In this document: positions 32,727-39,813 of the stretch, in pieces
Position numbering within the stretch: position 1 is the stretch's first letter
How the letters are laid out: every line of letters starts with the position of its first letter
Source of the DNA: JBBECF01 sp040881945
Lineage (GTDB): Bacteria > Pseudomonadota > Alphaproteobacteria > Dongiales > Dongiaceae
Assembly: GCA_040881945.1 (NCBI GenBank)
Contig: JBBECF010000208.1
Coordinates: 1 to 54,852, forward strand
Direction: 5' to 3'
DNA length: 54,852 nt
Notes under the pieces: generated by a model
Told to the model about the DNA's origin: nothing
What the model saw: the letters and a program-made list of their open reading frames with translations, nothing else
Databases searched by the model: none
Position numbers and translations under genes: made by a program

Positions 32727-33257
32727 ATGAGAAAGACATTGCTCGCGGTGTCGGCGACGGCCCTGGTCGTGGCCTTCGCGACCGCCGCCGCGGCGAATCC
32801 GAAGATCAAGATTCTTGGCGACCTCACGGCCGAGGACGTCAATCTCAACGCAAGCGTCGAGGCGGGGGACGTGGTCGGCGGGGCCGGCGGCGCGGCCGCG
32901 GCCGCGGCCGCCGCGGCCAGCGGCGGGGGCGGCGAGGGCTGCTGCGCCGCCGCCGCCGCCGCCGCGCCCGGAGGCAACGGCGGAGACGCAGTCTTCGAAT
33001 CGTTCAACACGCAGATCGAGGTGATCAGCTTCGTCGAGATGACCTCGATCGTCACCCTCGCGCCGCCAAGCGACTGCGAGTGCGGCGGCGGCTGGGCGGT
33101 CAACACCGGCGACATCGACTTTTCCAACTCGCCCCAGCCATTCCAGAACGCCTCGGGTGTCTGGAACTTCGCCGGCAACACCGGGCCGGGCGCCGCGCTC
33201 AACCTCGGGTCGTCAGTGGCGGCCTTGGCCAACTTCGGCACTATAGGAGGCCCATAG
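32727..33257 (+). CDS. Secreted Gly/Ala-rich protein, possible amyloid-type subunit
   Basis: A 176-residue exported protein with a signal peptide (MRKTLLAVSATALVVAFATA, residues 1-24). A low-complexity Gly/Ala tract (50-89) contains a Cys-Cys pair (72-73), and a second pair CEC lies at 117-119. The C-terminal part has NTGDIDFSNSP and QNASGVWNFAGNTG (140-153). The latter motif, QN-x-SGV-x-NF-xxx-TG, recurs in the next gene. Repeated Asn/Gly/Ser beta-strand motifs with a FapD-like protease nearby suggest a Fap-like surface fibre subunit, but this is inference. GTG at 32718 is an alternative start. Confidence 0.7.
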   Translation: MRKTLLAVSATALVVAFATAAAANPKIKILGDLTAEDVNLNASVEAGDVVGGAGGAAAAAAAAASGGGGEGCCAAAAAAAPGGNGGDAVFESFNTQIEVISFVEMTSIVTLAPPSDCECGGGWAVNTGDIDFSNSPQPFQNASGVWNFAGNTGPGAALNLGSSVAALANFGTIGGP

Positions 33258-33363
33258 GCCCGCCCGTGTGGCTGTGAGGCCTCGGCCGAGGGCGGGTAGG
33301 CCCGCCGGCCGGGGCCTCGGGGCGAGGTGGATGAGCGCCGCGAAAGGCGCGGGGAGGGCCGTC

Positions 33364-33732
33364 ATGAGAATGGCGGGGAGGCTCGTGCTGCTGCCGGGTC
33401 TGGCGGCGGGCTTCGCGTGCGTCGCTTCGGCCGCCCTTGGCGCCGAGGCGGGCGGCCGGGATGCGTTCGCGGGTGTGGGTGTCATCGCCGGCGACGAGCT
33501 CGTCCGGATGCGGGCGGGCCAGGGTGACGTGACGATCACGGTGGCGGGCACCCAGACGCTGCAGGCGACGAGCGCCGGGAACACGGTCGCGGCCGATGCC
33601 ATCACCAGCGGCGCCGTGACGGTCGCGGGCAACGCCCTGCAGAACTTCAGCGGCGTCGCCAATTTCGTCTTCGTCACAGGCAACAACGACGCCGTCGACG
33701 CCGCCGTGAACCTGATTCTCGTGCTCGAATAG
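33364..33732 (+). CDS. Small secreted protein sharing the QN-SGV motif
   Basis: A 122-residue exported protein. The signal region is LVLLPGLAAGFACVASAALG; the start at 33364 follows GGGGAGGG. The mature part is a run of alternating Thr/Val/Ala/Asn strands (DVTITVAGTQTLQATSAGNT) ending in QNFSGVANFVFVTG (93-106) and VNLILVLE. The motif matches residues 140-153 of the previous gene product, so the two are probably related subunits of one structure. No catalytic residues are seen. Confidence 0.7.
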   Translation: MRMAGRLVLLPGLAAGFACVASAALGAEAGGRDAFAGVGVIAGDELVRMRAGQGDVTITVAGTQTLQATSAGNTVAADAITSGAVTVAGNALQNFSGVANFVFVTGNNDAVDAAVNLILVLE

Positions 33733-33816
33733 CGGAGGCACGGCGCTCCGCACCCGGCGCCGTCCTCGGCCAATTGGGCGGCGGGTGAGCCGGGCAACCG
33801 GCGCGCGAGGCGACGC

Positions 33817-34518
33817 ATGTCGGGTCTACGCCATCTCCTGATCGGCGGGCTCGTGGCCGGCGCGCTTGTCGGTGCGACGGCGGAGGGCGGCAGCGTGCGG
33901 ATCGACAGCACGGGCGGCGTGTTCGTCGTCCCGGTGACCAGCATGGCGGAGTTGCGCTGGGACACCGTCGTCCGCCAAGCCTACGACTACAGTTGCGGGG
34001 CGGCGGCCGTCGCGACGCTTCTTACCTACCATTACGACCGACGGACCCCAGAAGAGACGGTCTTCGGGGCGATGTTCGACGTGGGCGACCGGGAGGCGAT
34101 CCGCGCCCACGGCTTCTCGATGTGGGACATGAAGCAGTACCTCGACGCGCAGGGTCTGCGTGCCGATGGCTTCCGCGTCAGCCTCGACAAGCTGGCCGCG
34201 ATCGGGGTTCCCGGAATCGCCATGATCGAAACGGACGGTTACAAGCACTTCGTCGTGATCAAGGGGATCGACCGCGATAAGGTGCTGGTCGGCGATCCCG
34301 CCCGCGGCCTCACCGTCTACCCGCTGGAGGAGTTCCAGTCGCTGTGGAACGGCGCCGTCGTGGCGGCCCGCGCCGAGGTGCGTACGGCGCGCCGGCACTT
34401 CAACGACGACCGCGACTGGCGCGTGCTGCCGCGGGCGCCGCTCGGCGACGGGGTGAAGCGGGACGGGCCGGGGGACTTCTTGTTCCTGCTCCCCGGCCGC
34501 AACGAATTCGGTGGATAG
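33817..34518 (+). CDS. C39-family cysteine peptidase, FapD-like
   Basis: A 233-residue exported or periplasmic bacteriocin-processing-type (C39) peptidase without ABC-transporter domains. The catalytic Cys60 lies in YDYSCGAAAVATLL, His144 in GYKHFVVIKG and Asp160 in VLVGDPARG. HGFSMWDMKQYLDAQGLRAD is the conserved helix of FapD-like proteins. FapD is required for secretion or maturation of Pseudomonas Fap amyloid, where it is found beside fibre subunit genes; the setting here is similar. A signal or anchor segment lies at residues 5-22. The outer-membrane pore FapF is not in the window. Confidence 0.85.
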   Translation: MSGLRHLLIGGLVAGALVGATAEGGSVRIDSTGGVFVVPVTSMAELRWDTVVRQAYDYSCGAAAVATLLTYHYDRRTPEETVFGAMFDVGDREAIRAHGFSMWDMKQYLDAQGLRADGFRVSLDKLAAIGVPGIAMIETDGYKHFVVIKGIDRDKVLVGDPARGLTVYPLEEFQSLWNGAVVAARAEVRTARRHFNDDRDWRVLPRAPLGDGVKRDGPGDFLFLLPGRNEFGG

Positions 34519-34521
34519 CCC

Positions 34522-35211
34522 GTGACGCCGCGCCCGCGCGACGCATGGCCGAGGAGGTTGCCCCGGGGCCGGACCATCCTGGGGCTGGCGCTGATCGGCG
34601 GGTTGGCTCCCGCGCTCCCCCCCACGATTTCCGGCTCGGCGGATGACTTGGGCTCGGCGGATGACCCGCCCGCCGGCGTCGTTCGTCCCGCCGACCCCTT
34701 CGGCGACGTGCCGATCCTGGCGAAGGCCGACCTCATCGGCATGCGGGGCGGATTCATCAACGCCGCCGGCCTGATGATCGAGTTCGGCGCGAACGTCCGC
34801 GCCTTCATCGACGGCGTTCCGGTCCTGGAAGCCATGATCACCCTCACCGACTCCGGATTCGTGACGCAACAGACGATCCCGCACGCGGGATCGGGGCCTG
34901 CCATGCCCGGCCTATCGCTGGTGGTGAGCGACGGCTCCGGCACCTCGCTCGCGCAGGTCACCCCGCCTGGCCTCGACCTCTCCGCCCTGGCGGAGGCAAG
35001 CGGCGTCGTGCTGAACGGGGACGACGGCTTCACGGCGGCGTTGCACAATATCGTGTCGGACCAGATCCTCAACATTATCGTCACCGCCGGCAGCGAACGG
35101 ACCATCGAACAGCAGATCGACGTCATCGTCACGATCAAAAACTTCAGCCAGTTTCGACAGGACGCCGCGATCGGACTGCTGAACCAGAGTCTAACCGATC
35201 CGCTTCAGTAG
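34522..35211 (+). CDS. Secreted hypothetical protein with an RGGF motif
   Basis: A 229-residue protein that starts at a GTG 3 bp after the peptidase stop. A Tat- or Sec-like signal (RTILGLALIGGLAPALPP) follows an Arg-rich start. ADLIGMRGGFINAAGLMIEF and NVRAFIDGVPVLEA are conserved-looking; I recall similar RGGF proteins beside C39 peptidases. The end has NIIVTAGSERTIEQQIDVIV, a beta-pattern like the tail of the gene at 33364. It is likely another exported part of the same system. No enzyme family is recognised. Confidence 0.7.
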   Translation: MTPRPRDAWPRRLPRGRTILGLALIGGLAPALPPTISGSADDLGSADDPPAGVVRPADPFGDVPILAKADLIGMRGGFINAAGLMIEFGANVRAFIDGVPVLEAMITLTDSGFVTQQTIPHAGSGPAMPGLSLVVSDGSGTSLAQVTPPGLDLSALAEASGVVLNGDDGFTAALHNIVSDQILNIIVTAGSERTIEQQIDVIVTIKNFSQFRQDAAIGLLNQSLTDPLQ

Positions 35212-35254
35212 CGCGTTCCGGACGCATGGATCGCAGAGACGGAACTGATCGCGA

Positions 35255-35273
35255 AAAGGGGGCTGTCCCCTTT
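35255..35273. repeat. AAAGGGG-CCCCTTT palindrome at the island edge
   Basis: AAAGGGG-gctgt-CCCCTTT, a perfect 7-bp stem with a 5-nt loop, ends 7 bp before the right hutF-end copy. AAAAAGGGGACAGC-type palindromes are, as I recall, dispersed repeats in several genomes. It is located exactly at the recombination junction. Confidence 0.65.
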
Positions 35274-35280
35274 GTGCCTG

Positions 35281-35407
35281 CGGCAACGACAACCCGGTGC
35301 GCGACGTCATGGTCGGCGGCCGCTGGGTGGTCGAGGATGGGCGCCATGTCGCCGAGCACGCCGTGCTCGCCCGCTACCGCGCCGCGCTCGCGGAACTGAC
35401 GGCCTGA
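35281..35407 (+). pseudogene. hutF 3'-end fragment (41 codons plus stop)
   Basis: The frame reads GNDNPVRDVMVGGRWVVEDG and continues to AALAELTA-stop, the same as the hutF C-terminus except for conservative changes (LVEEGHH in hutF, VVEDGRH here). It has no start codon or upstream hutF body. The differences show it is not a recent copy of the adjacent hutF; it may be what remains of the resident allele after an insertion. Confidence 0.9.
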
Positions 35408-35414
35408 GCCGGCG
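35281..35414 (+). repeat. hutF 3'-end direct repeat, right copy
   Basis: 134 bp matching 32362-32495 with about 7 differences, in direct orientation, 2.9 kb apart. It contains the pseudogene fragment and 7 bp beyond its stop. With the left copy it frames the secreted-protein/C39 island. Confidence 0.9.
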
Positions 35415-35553
35415 TGCCGGGGCGGCGGAGCCGACAGGTTAACCGGAACTTAACGAAGGCTCCTTTCAATGGGCGCATGCGACCGCATGCCTCGCCCGAT
35501 GTCGCCTTTTGTCGTTCGCGGCCGCGCTCCACCACACTGCCGATGACGCCTCG

Positions 35554-37080
35554 ATGTTCAACCTGACCCGCTACTTCTCGCTGGCCGCGCTCGCGGCGGT
35601 CGTGGCCGTCACCGTCGGCATCGCGGTCTTTAGTCGCAACCTGGCCGAGAAGCAGTTGGTCGCGTTCGGCGAGAGCAGCAACGTGGGCTTGGCCGGCGCC
35701 TTCGTCAGTTCCATGAGTGCCGGGTTTCCGCGGTTCATCTCCTATGTGGCCTCGACCGCCGGCGCGGCGCCGGAGGGACTGGCCGCGCGGCCGGAGACGC
35801 GGGTGATCGACGGCAGGGTCCGCGCGCTCTCGGGCGCATTAGCGGTCGTCAAGGTAAAAATCTACAACCTCGACGGACTCACGGTGTACTCATCGGATCC
35901 CAAGCAGCTCGGCGAGGACAAAGGCGACAACCCCGGCGTCGTCGGCGCCCGGTCGGGGCGCGTCGTCAGCGAACTCACCCACCGCGGCAGCTTCGACGCG
36001 TTCGAGATCGAATTGTTCGAGGTCGACGTGCTGTCGAGCTACGTGGCGATGCGCAAGAGCGACGGCTCGATCGTGGGCGTGATCGAGGTCTACGCCGACT
36101 TGACGGCGCTGATGCAGCGAATGAACGCCGTGCAGTTGCAACTGCTTTTCGGCTTCGTCGCCGCCTTTGCGGCCCTCTACCTGATCCTGTTTCTGATCGT
36201 CCGGCGCGCCGACCGGGTCATGGCGTCGCAGCACGAAAAGGTCCGTTTGGAGGAACGGGTGACGGCGTTGCAGGCCGGCCACCACGACCTAGAGCAGGAG
36301 GTCTCCCGCCGGGCGCTGGCCGAGGCGGCGGCGCGCGCGGCCAAGGACGAGGCCGTGCTGGCGAACCGCGGCAAGACTGAGTTCCTCGCCAACATGAGCC
36401 ATGAGCTGCGCACGCCCTTGAACGCCATCATCGGATTCTCCGAGATCATCGCCAACCAGATGTTCGGACCGGCCGGCTCGCCGCGCTATGTCGATTATGC
36501 CCAGGACATCCTCGACAGCGGTACGCACCTCCTGCAGATCGTCAACGACATCCTCGACCTGTCGAAGGTGGAGGTCGGGCAACTCGTCTTGCAGGAGGAA
36601 GAGTGCGATGTGGCGGCGATCGTGGTTGCCGCGCTGCGGCTGGTGCAGGACCGCGCAAAGGACGGCGGGTTGCGGCTGGAGCAGCGGCTCGCCCCGGAGT
36701 TGCCGCCGGTGCGTGCCGACGGTCGCGTGCTCAAGCAGATCCTGATCAACCTGCTGTCGAATGCCGTGAAGTTCACGGCACCCGGCGGAACCGTTACCGT
36801 TGGCGTCGCGCTCGACGACGCCGGCCTGTCCGTGAGCGTCGCCGACACCGGCATCGGCATGGCGGCCGCGGACATTCCCCGGGCGCTGACGGCATTCGGC
36901 CAAATCGACAGCGCGCTCAACCGCAAGTACGATGGCACCGGCCTCGGCCTGCCGCTGGTCAAGGCGTTGACCGAGCTGCATGGCGGGCTCCTGGATCTGG
37001 AAAGCGAGGTCGGCGTCGGCACCACCGCCACGGTGCGCCTGCCGCGCGAGCGCTTGGTCGGCGCCGGCGCCGCCGCCTGA
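35554..37080 (+). CDS. Membrane sensor histidine kinase
   Basis: A 508-residue hybrid-free sensor kinase. Membrane segments flank a periplasmic sensor domain (residues about 5-30 and 190-215). A coiled linker (DLEQEVSRRALAEAAARAAK) leads to the H-box FLANMSHELRTPLNAIIGFS (His283). ATPase motifs: LINLLSNAVKFT (N), VADTGIGM (G1) and GTGLGLPLVK (G2). No response regulator is adjacent. The ATG at 35554 was chosen because the extra 15 residues from the TTG at 35509 add nothing. The signal sensed is unknown; its place next to the island may be chance. Confidence 0.9.
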   Translation: MFNLTRYFSLAALAAVVAVTVGIAVFSRNLAEKQLVAFGESSNVGLAGAFVSSMSAGFPRFISYVASTAGAAPEGLAARPETRVIDGRVRALSGALAVVKVKIYNLDGLTVYSSDPKQLGEDKGDNPGVVGARSGRVVSELTHRGSFDAFEIELFEVDVLSSYVAMRKSDGSIVGVIEVYADLTALMQRMNAVQLQLLFGFVAAFAALYLILFLIVRRADRVMASQHEKVRLEERVTALQAGHHDLEQEVSRRALAEAAARAAKDEAVLANRGKTEFLANMSHELRTPLNAIIGFSEIIANQMFGPAGSPRYVDYAQDILDSGTHLLQIVNDILDLSKVEVGQLVLQEEECDVAAIVVAALRLVQDRAKDGGLRLEQRLAPELPPVRADGRVLKQILINLLSNAVKFTAPGGTVTVGVALDDAGLSVSVADTGIGMAAADIPRALTAFGQIDSALNRKYDGTGLGLPLVKALTELHGGLLDLESEVGVGTTATVRLPRERLVGAGAAA

Positions 37081-37301
37081 AGCCGCCGCGCCGCCAGCCG
37101 CCCGCCGGCGACACGGCGGTTGACCCGCGATGCACGACAACTAATCTGCGGGCGGCGGCCTCAGGCGGCGGGGTCGGCGCGATGCCAAGCATATCCTTGG
37201 TCGTGAAACAGCCGAGCCGGCAAGGCGAGTATTCTGCCGGCGAACCGCCGCGGCGATCGATCTGTCCTGACCGGCGCGAACCGAAAGGAGCAACAAGGGC
37301 G

Positions 37302-38198
37302 ATGACCGACCTGGACAGGCACGGCGCCTTCCCGACCGCGGGCGCCGACGCGCGCACGTCCGAGCAGGCGGAAGATACGCCGCAGACGCGCTCGCCGAGC
37401 TTCCAGCTCGCCTTCTCCGACCGCGACTTCCTGCTGCGCGACGAGCTCCGACCCGTGCGCCTCCAGCTCGAGCTGCTCAAGCCCGAGCTGCTGCTCCAGG
37501 AGGAGGCGATCGTCTCGACCGTCGTCGTGTTCGGCAGCGCCCGCCTGCGCGATCCCGACGTGGCGCGCGCCGAGCTGGCCGCGGCCGAGGCGGCCGCCGC
37601 CGCGGACCCGGCCGATCCGGGGCGGGCGCGCCGCCTCGAAACAGCGCGGCGCGAGTTGGTGCGGAGCAAGTACTACGACTTGGCGCGTGACTTCGCGCGC
37701 CTGATCTCGGCCGCCGGCCAGCGATCGAACGGACGCCGCTACGTCGTCGTCACCGGCGGCGGCCCGGGGATCATGGAGGCCGCCAACCGCGGCGCCGCCG
37801 ACGTCGGCGCCGAGAGCATCGGGCTCAGCATCGTGCTGCCGCACGAGCAGCACCCCAACCGATATATCACGCCGAAGCTCAGCTTCCAGTTCCACTATTT
37901 CGCCATCCGCAAGATGCACTTCCTGATGCGCGCCTGCGCGCTCGCCTGCTTTCCCGGCGGCTTCGGCACGCTCGACGAGCTGTTCGAGACGCTGACGCTG
38001 ATCCAGACCGGCAAGATCGAGCCGATCCCGGTGCTGCTGTTCGGCGAGGCGTACTGGCGGCGCATCGTCGACTTCGAGGCCCTGGTCGACGAAGGCGCCA
38101 TTGCGGCCGAGGACCTGAATATCTTCCGCTACGTCGAGACGCCGGAAGAAGCGTGGCGCATCATCGCCGACTTCAACGATCGGCAACCGGCGGGCTGA
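37302..38198 (+). CDS. LOG-family (TIGR00730-type) protein
   Basis: A 298-residue Rossmann-fold protein of the large LOG class. The diagnostic motifs are VVTGGGPGIMEAANRGAADV and ACFPGGFGTLDELFETLTLI (PGGxGTxxE). Small LOG proteins release cytokinins from their nucleotides; the larger class, with an N-terminal extension of about 70 residues as here, may act as nucleotide N-glycosidases (PpnN-like), but this is not shown. The start is preceded by AAAGGAG. Its 3' end overlaps the facing hutH-like gene by 26 bp. Confidence 0.88.
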   Translation: MTDLDRHGAFPTAGADARTSEQAEDTPQTRSPSFQLAFSDRDFLLRDELRPVRLQLELLKPELLLQEEAIVSTVVVFGSARLRDPDVARAELAAAEAAAAADPADPGRARRLETARRELVRSKYYDLARDFARLISAAGQRSNGRRYVVVTGGGPGIMEAANRGAADVGAESIGLSIVLPHEQHPNRYITPKLSFQFHYFAIRKMHFLMRACALACFPGGFGTLDELFETLTLIQTGKIEPIPVLLFGEAYWRRIVDFEALVDEGAIAAEDLNIFRYVETPEEAWRIIADFNDRQPAG

Positions 38199-39714
38199 GG
38201 GCCGCGCGCAGCGCCGCGAGGAGCGCGCCCGAGGCCAGCGCCTCGGCCGCCAGGCGCTCGACCTCGCCGCCGAGCGGCCGGTCCTCGTCGAGCGGCGCGA
38301 CCAGCCGGCGCACCGCTTCCTGCGCGAGCGCCGTCCCGCGGCCGAGCCGCGACACGCTCGCCAGATCGACCGCTTGCGCCGCCATCAGCAGTTCCAGCGC
38401 CACCAGCAGCCGCCAGCGCTCGACGATCTCGGCCAGCTTGCGCGCGGCGAGTGGGGCGTTGGTCGAATCGTCCTCGACGCCGTCGGCGCCGGTCCGCGCG
38501 TCCGCCGAAACGGGGTTGGCGAGGTGGCGGATCTCGGCGCACAGCGCCTCGGCGGTCTTCATCAGCGGCGCGAAGCCGGAGCGGGTCGGGCCGCGCCGCG
38601 TCAGGTTCGCCGGCAGATCGCTGAAGCGTTCCGCGAGCAGCCGCGCGCAGCGGCTGGCGGCCAGGTTCGCCGCCTGACACAGCGCCAGCCCGGCGGCGTC
38701 GAGGGCGAGCGCCAGGGCCGGCGTGTGGAAATTGCCGGTGGACAGGATCTCGGCCGATTCGATCAGCACCAGGGGGTTGTCGCCGGCGCCGTTGAGCTCG
38801 GGGTCGAGCGCGGCGGCGGCGAAATCAAGGGCGGCGCGCACCGACCCGTGTACCGGCGCGACGCAGCGGAACGACAGCGGGTCCTGGAGCCGGCGCGCCG
38901 CGCCCGGCTCGGCCAGGGCGCCGCCGGCCAGCAAATCGCGCAGTTGCGCCGCCGCGGCGACCTGGCCCGGCGCCGGCCGCGCGGCGGCGACGCGCGCGTC
39001 GATGGGCGAGAGGTTGGCGCGGAACCCCTCCATCGACAACGCCGCCGCCGCCTGCGCGAGGTCGAGCAGGTCCTCGGCGTCGGCCAGCGCCAGCGCCGCC
39101 TGTCCGGCCGTCGCCGCGTTGGCGCTAATCAGTGCCAGCCCGTCCTTGGGCGCGAGCGTCAGCGGCGCGAGGCCGGCCCGCTCCAGCGCCGCGCGCGCCG
39201 GCAGCGTCGCGCCGGCGTGGTCGGCATCGCCCACGCCGATCAGCGTCAGCCCGACATGGGCAATCAGGCACATATCCGACGCCCCGGTCGAGCCGATCGA
39301 CGGCACGACGGGATGCACGGCGGCGTTGAGCAGGGCGACCAGCGCCTCGGCGATTTCGGGCCGCGCCCCGGCGCCGCCTTTCACCAGGCCGTTCGCGCGC
39401 ACCAGCATCGTCGCCCGCACGACCTCGGACCGCAGGCGCGGGCCGACGCCATGGGCGCGGCCGAGCACGGTCAGGCGCGAGAACTCGGCGAGCGCGTCGG
39501 CCGGCAAGCTGAACGTCGCCCGCGGCCCCAGCCCGGTGGTCAGGCCATAGACCGGCCGACCTTCGGCCAGATGCCGCTCGACGACCGCGCGCGCCGCCGC
39601 CATGCGCGTTCGCGCCGCCGGCGCGATCGTCACCGCCGCCGCGCGCCGCGCCACCGCGACGATCGCGGCCGGCGTCAGGCCGGCGCCGGTCAGCGCCAGG
39701 GGGTCATCTTTCAT
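38173..39714 (-). CDS. Divergent histidine/aromatic amino acid ammonia-lyase
   Basis: A 513-residue member of the HAL/PAL family. It retains the catalytic Tyr region (RPVYGLTTGLGP, Tyr56), QDPLSFRCVAPVHGS, and GDNPLVLIESAEILSTGNFH. The MIO motif, normally Ala-Ser-Gly, reads Ala145-Ser146-Asp147 (IGSTGASDMCLIAHVGLTLI). The canonical HutH INGT segment is replaced (ALISANAATAGQ), and the C-terminal HutH signature SIPTSANQEDHVSMG is absent; DSTNAPLAARKLAEIVERWR stands there instead. It lies near hutF, hutI and hutG, so it may feed the histidine pathway. However, it may act on another amino acid or lack MIO chemistry. No hutU is in the window. Confidence 0.8.
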   Translation of the reverse strand: MKDDPLALTGAGLTPAAIVAVARRAAAVTIAPAARTRMAAARAVVERHLAEGRPVYGLTTGLGPRATFSLPADALAEFSRLTVLGRAHGVGPRLRSEVVRATMLVRANGLVKGGAGARPEIAEALVALLNAAVHPVVPSIGSTGASDMCLIAHVGLTLIGVGDADHAGATLPARAALERAGLAPLTLAPKDGLALISANAATAGQAALALADAEDLLDLAQAAAALSMEGFRANLSPIDARVAAARPAPGQVAAAAQLRDLLAGGALAEPGAARRLQDPLSFRCVAPVHGSVRAALDFAAAALDPELNGAGDNPLVLIESAEILSTGNFHTPALALALDAAGLALCQAANLAASRCARLLAERFSDLPANLTRRGPTRSGFAPLMKTAEALCAEIRHLANPVSADARTGADGVEDDSTNAPLAARKLAEIVERWRLLVALELLMAAQAVDLASVSRLGRGTALAQEAVRRLVAPLDEDRPLGGEVERLAAEALASGALLAALRAALSPPVADR

Positions 39715-39813
39715 CGCTTTGCCTCGCTCTTTCGGCCGGCGGCTCGTCCTGCGGTTCTGCCTCGCCTATAGTGGGTCATGTGCCGGCTGCCAAGCGGCTG
39801 TTGAGGCTTCGCG

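Larger units (their letters stand above)
35212..35553. other. 342-bp non-coding stretch with repeat junction
   Basis: It holds, in order: a palindrome (35255-35273), the diverged hutF 3'-end copy (35281-35414) and about 140 bp before the sensor kinase. The palindrome touches the left edge of the hutF copy within 8 bp, which marks the island boundary. No other coding signal was seen apart from an alternative TTG start for the kinase at 35509. Confidence 0.7.

Noticed and set aside
35281..35407. A real small gene of 41 codons
   Set aside because: No start codon or ribosome-binding site; it is the 3' end of hutF in the same frame.
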